A stretch of DNA of 64,000 bases from Lingula anatina. Taxonomy: Eukaryota; Brachiopoda; Lingulata; Lingulida; Lingulidae. Numbering within the stretch: the first letter of the stretch is position 1; every line of letters starts with the position of its first letter. The DNA lies in contig NW_019774180.1 of the NCBI RefSeq assembly GCF_001039355.2, positions 528,696-592,695 on the forward strand, given 5' to 3'. The notes beneath the pieces were generated by a model. It ran no database searches and was not told where the DNA came from. It was given only the letters and a program-made list of their open reading frames with translations. The position numbers were made by a program, and so were the translations under genes. Shown piece by piece: positions 39,501-50,347 of the stretch.

Positions 39501-42115
39501 TTTTCCACTGTCTCTGTTTTCCCATCAAGTCTAGCAAGTCTAGATTCTAATTTTGTTTGCCCATCATAGATGTCTACAAAAACAACTCCTTCCTCAGCAT
39601 TGGGCAACTGAAAGTACCTAAAGTAAAGCATGATGAGCTCATTTTCCTTCGCTTCTATTTTCCATGTACAGGACTGATGTCCAAGAGTTTGGTTGTCAGG
39701 GTAACCCGGACTTGCCACTGCACCTTCACCTCCATGTCGTAACATGGGTTCTAGCTGGCGATCCTGTGGACGGCAAATCCTGCACTCAGGGGTGTGGGGC
39801 TGCCACTGGGGCACCCCGTGGTGGACATCCTGACAGGTGAGAAGAGAAGCACCAATAAGATCAAAGGGTGGTAAGCAATGGTACATTACCTGGGAGCCAA
39901 CGGAATAGTTCAATCCAATGACTACGCCATTTTCAATCTCAGGAGGGGGAGAACAAACGCTACTGTCAAAAGCAACAAATTTGATTTTGAACTGGGATGT
40001 GGGAGTGATGGTCTCAGATGCAGATCTGAAAGACACTTGAAAGGCATTAGTGTGTGTGTATAGTTGCAGTGTGCTGCAATCTTCTGTACAAATTGTCTGT
40101 ATAGAGGTGGTCCGTTGATTTTCAGTTATACTCAAATCATCCATGTTTGATATATGGATTTGAGGAATGGTAATACTAAACCTCTTTTTTTCCCCTGGGA
40201 CAGTAATGAGCCACATACATAGGCGACCACTTGTATTAAAAGGCATGGGATAGTTTGGAGATACAATAGTTCCCTCCCCCATATTGTACTGTCCTCCACA
40301 TTTACCAGTACAACTTGGAGAGCCCTGCCAATCATTGAAAAGTCCCATGTTTATGCAGGTTATACTCTGGGGGCCATGTCTCTGAAAGAAAGCATCACAC
40401 ACAAACTGAACAGTTGAGCCTACTTCATAACGCGACTCATCAGCTAGAAGTTGGCCATTTTGAATCATCTTTGGTTTACCACATGTGTTGGTTGGAACGG
40501 CCTGATAGCTAAGAATAAAATGACCATCTACCGGGTTTGTTTCTTTATTATCGATCTTCACTGTTACTGTGTTAGTTCTAGATGAAATGGTTCCAAGAGG
40601 ACTAGTAACACTAATTAAGGCAAGTTCTTCAGCACCATCAAACAGTTTCACTTTCACTTCAGAGTCATTTCCAAATGTCATGTTCCTCAGAGTCACTTTC
40701 ACAATTTGACTGGGGTGAACATCTATAGTGATCTGACAAGGCCCTGGCAAGAGAGGCCCTGGGTAACCTGGGCTATATATAATTCCACTTGAACGTCTAA
40801 GTAGAATGTCCCTGTACGTTTCATTATTTGTGTCCCATATTTTACAATATGTCTTGCATTGGGGTAGGGCCTGACTCCCATAAAGCCATCCTTGTGAAGT
40901 GCAGATATTGTTGATATGCATACTGTTTGGCCGTTGGAGGTAAAAACCATCCTTGCACCTGTATTCAATTTGATGTCCCACAGGGTAAGTCATGTTGTTT
41001 GGGATATAAAACATGTTTGTTGGAGTTGGTGGACTTCCACAAGCAAAAGGATGGACAAGATTGTACCTCAGCTCAAAGGAATCATACAAATTATTGGACG
41101 TGAGCTGAATCAGCACCTGATTGGTTTGGTTGATAAGAAGGTTAGTAAAATGAGATGAAAAGTTTGCCAAAATACCCTCTGAGACTGAGGGCGATTGCAT
41201 CTGTTCATTTTTCACAGTAAGGAAGGAGCCATTTTCATTTTCAACATGTAAGTTAAACTGAGATGCTGTAATGTTAATTGCATAGCCAATTGGAGCATGT
41301 ATTGCCCATGTACACTGAACTGGAAATTTGATGCGACTGTCACTATTATTCCCTGATGTCTGATATTGTTGGAAGTTGGGTGATAATATCACTGGTTTTT
41401 CATTTGGCACAAGAAAATATCTGACTAGATTTGATTGTCCTTCAACAGTGTCTGTTATTTTACCATTCACACAGGGAATGTAACATTGTGGAATGTCTCT
41501 AGTCCAATAAGGTAAACCACTGTCATTGAGTTGACATGATATGTTTGTAGGTCCACTGACTGTGAAACCTGGATCACAGCTGAATTCAACCAGTGACCCA
41601 ACTCGGAAACTATCCCCTTTTCTGGACCCATTTCTCAAAGGCTCTGGTTGGGGGCAGTATTGTGTACTAACACTGTGGAATGTGATATTAAAACGGCTAT
41701 TTTCTTGTAGCTGCTGGTTATCTGCTTGGAAATGAATCCATAGTTTGCTGCTGTTCGTGTCTATCACTGTATTATCTTGCACTGTTCCACTGAATTCCCA
41801 TTCTGCTGTAACATTTCTATTTAATTGTGGATCCACTTTGTATACTCTTAATACATCTCCCCCATCAAGGTCTTGTTTAGAGTCAGTGTTTAATATAACA
41901 AGCCTAAGATTAATGCTTTTCCCTCGCTCCACTGTAATTGTCCACTGGCATGTCACACCAAGTGGGTAGGTATTTGGAAATCCAGGAGAGATCAGTTGTC
42001 CACTATCACCATTCAGATCTTGACCACATTGATCTGAACTTCTGATAAAGGTCCCGCAGGAGAGAAATAATATGGCACAGAGGTTAAGTGCAGAAGACAT
42101 GCAAATCCTTAGCAT
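36511..42115 (-). CDS. CUB/sushi single-pass membrane receptor with a long Ser/Pro-rich cytoplasmic tail (1776 aa)
   Basis: Two exons, 42115-39275 (947 codons) and 39000-36511 (829 aa plus stop), joined in phase 0 at TSPAW|INPIER. A signal peptide (about 1-26) is followed by alternating domains: CUB 30-149, sushi 153-212, CUB 215-356, sushi 359-421, CUB 424-540, sushi 545-602, CUB 606-717, sushi 721-779 and CUB 781-902. A Thr/Pro stalk leads to a transmembrane helix at about 1002-1026 (AIAAGVIVPLLIITAVGVVG) with a YRKK stop-transfer. The tail of about 750 aa has an NPAY motif (TNPAY) near 1045, NPAF near 1092, YENV near 1161, four R-S-x-S-L repeats (1197-1355) and a proline-directed SP/TP cluster (1519-1667). 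There are many N-x-S/T sites in the ectodomain. The CUB/sushi alternation and NPxY recall SEZ6 and CSMD proteins, but those have short tails. Ligand and role are unknown. Confidence 0.92.
37776..38250 (-). repeat. Four degenerate protein repeats coding part of the receptor tail
   Basis: The units begin EGLPSRSSSLLTDGKRK, GDLPKRSASLMEDGRRK, ENVPNRSESLLEGERRK and GEVPSRSGSLIQGRHK, spaced about 41-49 residues apart, each followed by a P/S-S-x-G/V-S element. The shared core R-S-x-S-L is a basophilic-kinase or 14-3-3-like site. The repeats are visible at DNA level only weakly, which implies age and selection on the peptide. Confidence 0.75.
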
Positions 42116-44219
42116 ATTGAGATTTTATGTGACTTTACTATTTCTTCATTTTCTTCATGTATGTTCATCAGTAGTGCTTTCTGTGTATGTATAAACTTCA
42201 AGTTTACTGTCATACCACAGTACTTGTAAAACTTCAATTAGCACCTTCTGATGTGTATCACCACTGCTAGTCTTGGTGTCCATTCAATAGTAGTGACTCA
42301 TACACTGCCTAGCATAAGGGCAAGGCCCATAGCCTGGGGATCAAACATATAGTTCACATTTTACTGATGGTGTTCAGCAGCATAATTTATGTCAATTGCA
42401 TCCAGTTAGTGCTTAGCCAGTAGCAGGGTCAATAAGTTAGACACCTTGCCTTTCCTTCAGGCATGGCTTTTAGAACTGTGGCCTGAAATAAAAAAAAAAA
42501 AACAAATTGTAAAAATTTCAAGTAAATGTAAGTTTTCAGGGTTTTCCTCCTATGAGGCTATGCACATATCTTTTATTTGAGATTTTGTCTTCATATCCCT
42601 TTAAAATATATTACAATAATATGTGGACTTTTTCCATCTGACAAATTTGATGTAGAAGGTTGCATCACGATGAAAAGTATGCAATATTTAAAAGTAGGAT
42701 TTGTTTCTAAAATAGACAAAGAAACCCCAGCAATTCAATTTCTGAAAAACTGGATCTTTTTATGCACTTCCTTCGCACTTAAAAAATGAAATAGAACCTA
42801 GATTTAATTTTGATTCAGAGCATAACTTTTCCTTATCAAAAGCATGGTTCTTCCTAGCTACCCCCCCCCCCTTTGCCTTCCTGCAAAGTTGAATGACCTA
42901 CCAGTACTAAAACATGCATGCATATTGTATAGAACCACACATAACATGCACTACATAATGTAAGCGCTGTTATTTATATATATGCATATAAAAAGGTAAG
43001 AAAAAGTACTAGCATGTGATTATCCGTGGTATGGTCCTCCTTTCAGTGCTGGTATCAAAATTTTGATATTATTACTCATTATAACTGTACTAGCACCAGG
43101 TACGTGCAAATGTTAGAACTACAGTACAGCCATGACAACATGCAGTTACAGTCGCTGGTTACTGAGGGATTTTTTTAAACCCAACACTTTTGCGCGTAGT
43201 ATGGGTACATACTATTTACTAATGTACAAATACAATGCAGCTGGCATGCACATTCCAACACAATGTCTGCAGGTCAACTTCACCCACAAGGAAATTTCGA
43301 ATGTAATAGGCTCGGTTTTTTTTTGTTTAAATAAAAAAATTTAAAAGAGCTCAAATAATAAAAACTGTAATGTACCTGGTTATTTACTTCCGCTGTTTGT
43401 TGCCACAAAAAGCACCAACTAATGTCAGTGCAAAGCACGGACCCGCACCGCCCCTCAATCACTTCTGTCAACAGGTGGTACTAATTCAAGATAAGCTAAG
43501 ACTTCAAGGTTAAAATTTTGAAAATAAAAGGTGTACTAGCGAAAGACATAGAAATTATTAGCTATTATTTTTAATGGTCTATCCGTTTTTGGTTCTTGGG
43601 AATTATTGTCACACATTAAGACATTGGGCGATATCTTTTGTTTATTAGGGCTGTCTTGGTTGACTTCCCTCTACCCATCTCACTTTGAGGCGGAATATTT
43701 TGAATGTCCAAGTCAGTGCTACCTTCGACGGAAACAGTACATCGATTTGTGAGTATGGTATAAATAATATGTGCAAAAACCCCAAATTTATATTAATGCT
43801 CTGCAGATTTCATTTAATCCAGATAGGAATTGTTTTGTATCACTATACGGTTTCTACAATGGGGAACTGGAGAGGTACCAGTAGTTATTTCGATAATTTC
43901 TATTGACCCATTAGAGCCTGCGTCATCAAAACAAACAGCAGCCATTCTGGAGGGAGACCGGAATCGTCTGCTGCGCATGAACAAGCCATGTCAGTAGTTC
44001 ATTTTTCGTTTTCTGTATTTCCTTTGATAATTAACCGAGCAAAATGANATATCTTGAAAAAAATGCAAAAAGTGAAATTTCTATCTAAATCCTATCTTGG
44101 CATTTATTCGATGATTAAAGCCTGTTTTCACTGACTGATTATTAACGTATATTCAGACATTCCTAGATCATGCCCTTCTCACATTTGATAACAATGTTAA
44201 TTTTTTTTCAGTTTCAAAA
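42116..44219. promoter_or_regulatory. Divergent 5' region of the CUB/sushi gene and SKA3
   Basis: 2.1 kb between start codons. The CUB gene 5'UTR lies on the left. The SKA3 promoter and a non-coding first exon probably lie at about 43910-44000, where CG-containing sequence (CTGGAGGGAGACCGGAATCG) contrasts with the AT-rich surroundings. A TTTTTTTTCAG acceptor at 44211 lies just before the SKA3 ATG. A TTTGAA near 43700 resembles a CHR cell-cycle element, which would suit SKA3, but this is weak. One ambiguous base (N) is at 44048. Confidence 0.4.
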
Positions 44220-47200
44220 ATGGATAAGAAACAGGATTTTTTCACACAACTAAGAAGGCTTGCTGCCACAACTGAGAAAGAGAGAGATGTTCTTCAGGCA
44301 ATGATAAAGAAGCCCAAAGGAGATAGATGTGGTGATGGAACCTCTGCAGTATTTGTTCTTAAAGAAATGCAGAAAAACGTTAGAGATATAAAGGTAATTT
44401 TCAGTTTTGACTGATACTAACCCATTTAATTTTAACCTAATGTTTGATGTTTTCTAATTGGGCATCAACTAAAAAAATACTTTTTAAACTGGATTTATTA
44501 TTGATTTGCTTCAACATTTAAGCCTCGGTCACACCGGCCGTACGGGCTCTTACGGGCTGTTTGCGTCCAAATTTTGCGCCAAATCTCACATCCCACGCAA
44601 GTCCTTCTTACGCAATTTCGAGTTCACAGACAGCCCGTAAGCACGTACGGAGGATGTTGGACATGTCCAAAAGATTCTACAAATAGCCTGCGAACAGCAA
44701 GGCCACAAGCGTAACTTGCTCTACTCACACGGAGTTAGCAAGAAAGACGCGCATTGTGCAAGACGCACGTCACGAGCAATGAAGGAGCAAGTGCCCTTTG
44801 CGTGTTGAGTAAGGGGCACGCCCTCACAACTAATGAACAAAGTCGAGGGCACACCGGGTATGCGTCGCACGTGCGTCACCCCAACGCCTGGTGTATAAAA
44901 GGCGTGCTCACGACGCATGCTCGTGTCTTTACAGTGAACGTCGTCTTTGTAACGTGTACAGCAATTTTCAAAATTTTGCTCAATTTAGTTTCTAATATGC
45001 CTCCAAAAGGCTAAAGAAAGAAGCTTACATAGTAGAAAAAAGGGAGGAGGAAGAAGAAAGAAGAGGGGAACAGGAATCAAAACTGACGTACACCGTCAGT
45101 ACTTCACCACAAACATGTGAGGCAAGTGTGAAGCAAAACTGACGCAAAAGGGCACTACTTTCGCCGTGCGTTGCATTCCCTTCGTAAGTGGTGAGTGTGT
45201 GCCACGTATACAAGAAGCAAGACAAACTCAAGAAATGAGTACAATTTCCACGGCCATCGCTTCTTTCAATTAGCGTCCCTGCTTGAAAGGACATCTCATG
45301 TGGCCCTTGCGACTCGCAAGGCAGACTTTCCTCTACCTCTACAAACTCCACGGATTCTGCATCACCCAAAAATCGCAGAAGACGTACGATCCTGAAATAC
45401 GTGCATCCGGTTGTGACCGAGGCTTTAGATAAAGATACAGATTGATGCATATAATGTGGCAAGATACAGTACAACTTCCCAAAAGAATTGTCATTCATGA
45501 ATTATATATATTTAAAGATCCAAACGCAGTCCACCTACAACAGCCTAAGAGCCAGCAGTTTTAGACATCTTCTCCATGCTTGTCAAGAAGTGATACAGCA
45601 ACAGCAGCAGAGACTGGGAGAGGTGGAGGCTTATCTGCAGCAGTATGGTTATAATCCTTGTGTGGCACAACAGGGTGAGACTTGAAGTGGGGGTAACAAG
45701 ATAGATTTCCCAATACCACTGGGTTAATTTTCTGGATTTTTCCCCAAATTTTAATCTATTGGAAAGCTATGGATGTTTGCAAGGCCATTTCGTAGACGTG
45801 GTACTTTTCTACCAATTTCTGCAGTTTTTGAATAGATAAAGGTTGCATCTGAGAAATGTCTAGTTTTAGGACCTTGGCTTATTTTCAGTCAATTTCCTGA
45901 TTAGATTTTTTTTAAATCAGTTACATTTTGGATGAAATAGAGACTCTGGGAATGAGTAAAATATGTACAGCTTACACAAAAAGAAAATAAAAACCTTAGA
46001 AGATCACTGGCAGTTCTTATATTGTGACATCTCACATACATGTTTTTGTTTTGTTTTCAGTCTCAGGTGTGAATAGTGGAGAAAAAGAGCATTCAGTGAT
46101 GGCAGAACAACCAGTGATGACAGAACAAAAAATACCTACTTCTAATGGGGAGAACAATGTATCAGATCATTCTCAAAGTGAAGACACCGAGTATCCTTTA
46201 GTAATGAGTAATAGTTACAGGCCCGTAGCCAGCAATTTCAAATGGGGGGTTCGTTTTCTGAAAAAGTGGACCTTTTCCCATGAACCTAGATGTACCTAGA
46301 TCAAATTTTATCCAAAGTGGACCTTTTCCCAGCAAAAAGGGCGGTTCTTTCGAACCCCACGAACCCCCCCTGGCTACGGGCCTGAGTTATGATGATAAAT
46401 AATAGTAAATGTATTTTAGTTTATGTGGGCATTCAACAAAGTTAGTTTGATGTGTCATGGGAGTGATTTGTTTAATCTTAATTCTTATCATATATAAGAA
46501 AATTTGATGCAGTTTTTTAAGATTTAATAGTATTCAAATCAAATTAAATATTCTTAGTCACTTTATAAATATTAGAAATACAATTGGAAATATGAACTTT
46601 TTGACACACTTGTTAAAGAAAGGCAAACATTACTTCACAACATACCATTGTACAGTGAAGCTAATCAGTAAAGTTAAGCAGTCCAACATTTTCTTTAACA
46701 TTGATATTCAACCCTCTACACCTCCTGAGTCTCACAGACCCAAGCCTCCTAGTTGTGGTGATAAAACTCCCAGTTTGGCAGACTTTGGCCTCAGTGAAGT
46801 AACCCTCAATGTTCTGGCTAACATAGGAGATGATGCAGCAAGGGTTGGGCAAAAATTAGGGAATGATATGGTTTTCAAGGTACCAGAGAAGATAAACTAT
46901 ACAAGGTGAAGACAGATGGGTACAGTGTATATATAAGTTAAATATTTTTTGTTGGTATAAAGATAACATCAACAGCACATCCAAGTTGTCTAGCTGAATT
47001 TTTTTTTTTTTTGTCTATTTGAGAGGGAAACAGCTTTTGCAATATTTATAACACTTGTGATTTACATCATGTTTTAAAACTAAAAATTCTCTTTGAAGGT
47101 ATAGTCTGAAAATAAGTACAATCTTTGATCTTCACTTATTGTAATTATCAATTTTTGATGGTCATTATTACAGGAATCCGAAGCAAGAGCTGTTTCCAGA

Positions 47201-50200
47201 GACCCCAGACCACAAATCAAGGCATCCTGAACAGTTTGTACCCACCCCATTTGACACCCATGGCATCACTGTGACCCCGGGCATACTGCCACATTGTAAC
47301 ATGAATGCCATGACTCCTGAGACTCCCCTTAATAAGAAGGGTAAGCAAGTAGTAGTCAGTTACTTTGAGCCTTTTGTGTGTGTGTGTGTGTGTGTGTGGG
47401 GGGGGGGGGTCCACTCTAATCTATATCAAAATTTGATCTTGTTTCTTTTTCATATTTCTTGTTTGTTTAGGTTCAGGTTGCATGTAGAATATCAGTACAA
47501 AAAGATGAGACTAAGAAAAAAGAATGATTTTTTTCTGCCATTGCTAATTAATTTAGGTATAAAAGAAAAATAAATAAATGTTACATTTAAGCATACTGTC
47601 AAAATATTTGATTCTTGTCAGAGAAAACCCAGCATGGTTTTAATATGTAACTTCTTCTTCTTATCACCCCTCCTCCACCCTCCACAAACAAACATATGCA
47701 TACTTCTGCACTTACATGCCAAGTCATGGTCTGCATTCCCTTCAAAAAACATCAATCAGTTAAAGTCACCTTGATGATACTGTTACCATCCTTTAAGATT
47801 AAGCAAATTTTCTTTTGATGCATTTATTCACCTCATAGTTGTCTAACTAGAGTTGTGTTAGTTTTATGTTATAGGCATCCTCCCTGTAGTTGCCTCCTTT
47901 ATTCCTTCAAGGTACCAACTATTTAAATGGAGATGCTGAAGACAGTCCGTGTCCACCAATACTTCACACACCAGGAATGAAACAGATCCGGACAAAGCCG
48001 TCACTCCCTAAAAGCCCGGTGTTACAATCCTTGAAAACAGGATCAGTGGAAAGCCCAGTTCCACCAGTGCTAAAGACACCAGGGGTTAAACAGATTAAAA
48101 AAGGAATGTTTCAGGAAAAAACAAATAGTGACAGTTTGGGAGACATGCAGGTTTGTATTATTTTGTAAAGGGGAAAATGTGAATATTTGACGTGTTTCAT
48201 TCCTTAGTGTTTTGCACCACTGCAACTTTTTTTCAAATTCTGTATGACTTTTATATGTCTTATTATCTCCAAAGAAAGTGTAAGAAAATCAGCATTTGCA
48301 TCCCAATTCACTCCAAAATATTGGTTGGAAGGAAAGGACTGAGAGAAGAAAAACCTGGGAATGTGCCAAGCTGCATTTAGTAAAATATATTTAATTCAAT
48401 AAACCATGACAAGTAGCCATGACAATCTCTTAAAATGTTCTTTGTTGATATATTGTTCATAAGAAAGGCACTGGTGTAGTATTTTATTTCAAGAGTACCA
48501 GACAAAGACACTTTTCCTTGACAGAATATAGTAAAAACTACATTGACTCATTAATGTTTCAGGTGCCAAGTGCCCCAGAATTACAAAGCTTGAATCCTGA
48601 AGACCTCCCAGAACCAGAAGCCCCAGAACTTACCATGAAGTTTGAAGTAAGTCTTTTATCAGAGCTGACTTATTCTGAGAGGAGAAATTTTCATCACTTT
48701 CTTTATTTCATGGAACCACCTTTGAAAAATGAATTTTCATCTTTGCTTTTCCTCAAAGGAAGTGATTATCTCTCTATTCTAGGTCAGTGTCTTTATGGCT
48801 TTCCGCTGTCTTAATTGCATTTTCAAGTAGGAAATTTCTTTTGAAAAACCAAGGGTGTTATTTGCACATATTAATATTTTCCTCCTTTTCATCTACACCG
48901 GAAAGGATGTGTTACTTTACCCGTTTTTTCTCTGAACTGATTTAACATCTGTTAGATTATGAAATTTTGCATCTTCTGGGGCCCACAATAAGGAAAAAAA
49001 TTGTTGATTATTTTTTTGTGAGTGTACATCATTTATTCAGAGAGATGACTACATATATAGGAAATATAGCATAGATCTCAAAAATTTTAACAAACTGAAA
49101 AACTAATGATTTCACACTCAATATTCAATATGCAATTCACTTGTTCATATCCAATAACCATTCTTTTACTTTAGCATTTTTCCTGGGAAGAAAATTCTTT
49201 CCATTTTTAATAATAACAATATTAATAGTAATAATGCTTATTTGTAAGTTAAAGTTGCCTGTTACATTTACGGAACTGTTTTATTTAGAACCAGAAACTT
49301 CATATTTAGCATCTTAGCACTGTTCTACTATAATATTTTCAGATGTTTATGTTTAGAAAATTTTTCTTGTGTAGGAATACCAGCAATTCTACGAGGACTT
49401 CACCAGGCCTCTTAACCCTCTGACTGCACAGGATGTACAAAAGCTCAGTGCTCCAGTGGCAGATAAGGGATATGACCAGATCCCAACAAGGGACACTGCT
49501 TTAGTTCAAATAAAAGCCACAGAGACTGATAAAAATGGTTTTCAACAGGACTGGGACATGCCCCAACCACCAGTGTTATCAATGAAGTACACCTTTAACA
49601 GCACTGAGGAATTGCAGGAGAATATTCCACCAAGGGAGAACAGTAACAAGACATGCCCAGGGTAAGTCTTCTGTGAAAACAGGATGGATTTCCAATATCC
49701 TTCAAACCAAGGCTGTGTTGAGAATAAAATGTTGCAAGTGGTATCTAATCTAATATTAAGGATTTGGGCTTTAAAAACAAGAGTGCACAAGCAATTCTGA
49801 ATTCGATTTTGTACATGGTTTCTGACATTTTCACATCCTTTCAGCCAGATGTCAAACATTTTTTTGTAATTTTATAAAATCATCTCTCATTTCAGTATGG
49901 CCATGATTTCTGAAGATGAATATGCCTCTCTCCAAGACTACCTTCAGAGGCAGTTGCCCCTAAAACTTATAAACAACACTTTGCAGAAAATAAATGATAT
50001 CTGTCAGAAAAAGATGAGTGGTAAGTGAATAACTTCATTCACAAAGTATATTCTAGGTTGATTGGATATAAGAGAACTTATTTATGAGCAAATTATTACA
50101 GAAAATGGATTTGATAATTATTGTTATTGCACTGATGATGTGCACTCCACTGAAATATATGTGATAAACATTTTATTTACTTCCATTTTCAGCTGGTCAT

Positions 50201-50347
50201 AAGGGACAGATCTACGAGTCTGAGTTAAGAGACAATATTGATCTCGGACCTAAAACCAAATCTATGTTACTATTGCTGGTCAAACTACACAGACTTCAAA
50301 CACGAGCCAGGAATTCACTTACTGATCCAATTTACGAAATTCTGTGA
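44220..50347 (+). CDS. SKA3: Spindle and kinetochore-associated protein 3 (Ska complex)
   Basis: Ten coding exons: 44220-44393, 45518-45674, 46061-46190, 46738-46905, 47174-47340, 47912-48150, 48563-48646, 49375-49661, 49896-50020 and 50193-50347. They total 1686 nt and encode 561 aa. Landmarks match vertebrate SKA3: an N-terminal LRRLAATTEKERDVLQ helix, then AYLQQYGYNPCV (human EYFQKYGYSPRV), then SLADFGLSEVTLNVL (human QLSDFGLERYIVSQVL). The disordered middle is rich in TP motifs, likely CDK1 sites. SKA3 forms the Ska complex with SKA1/SKA2 and couples kinetochores to microtubules. The protein is longer than human SKA3 (412 aa) and ends with a helical EDEYASLQDYLQRQLPLKLI module. Exon 6 contains an internal peptide duplication. 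The exon 3 donor (GTATCC) and exon 4 acceptor are the least certain boundaries. They were chosen because they keep frame and give a pyrimidine-rich acceptor. Confidence 0.86.
44521..45424. mobile_element. PIF/Harbinger-like non-autonomous transposon in SKA3 intron 1 (904 bp)
   Basis: The left end AGCCTCGGTCACACCGG and the right end (reverse complement AGCCTCGGTCACAACCGG) form terminal inverted repeats. The 3-bp duplication TTA flanks it at 44518-44520 and 45425-45427, as PIF/Harbinger elements leave. Its base composition is clearly richer in C and G than the intron. Inside are a TATAAAAGG box at about 44894 and an ATG CCT CCA AAA start about 100 bp downstream that runs into TAA at once. A Lys/Glu-rich reading (AYIVEKREEEEERRG) follows in a shifted frame, so it looks like the 5' end of a decayed element gene. 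Confidence 0.85.
46218..46384. mobile_element. 167-bp MITE in SKA3 intron 3
   Basis: Perfect 15-bp terminal inverted repeats (CAGGCCCGTAGCCAG) with the exact 5-bp target duplication AGTTA at 46213-46217 and 46385-46389. It contains an internal duplicated block (AAAGTGGACCTTTTCCCA) and G/C runs that can pair (GGGGGGTTCG with CGAACCCCCC). It begins 28 bp after the end of exon 3. CAGG termini and the 5-bp duplication are shared with the 6933-7601 element, suggesting one superfamily (hAT-like). Confidence 0.9.
47376..47410. repeat. (GT)n plus poly-G run
   Basis: GTGTGT followed by about 12 G, just downstream of SKA3 exon 5. Confidence 0.9.

Noticed and set aside
42841-42880. Poly-C tract upstream of the CUB gene as a regulatory element
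   Set aside because: Homopolymer runs of C or G occur at several unrelated places in the window, so nothing marks this one as functional.
45025-45498. 157-aa minus-strand ORF near SKA3 exon 2
   Set aside because: It lies mostly in the Harbinger-like element and runs antisense to its Lys/Glu-rich reading. It shows no transposase motifs.
46592-46737. Extending SKA3 exon 4 upstream through the open frame
   Set aside because: The frame is open, but no acceptor there both fits phase 2 and has a pyrimidine tract as good as the one ending at 46737.
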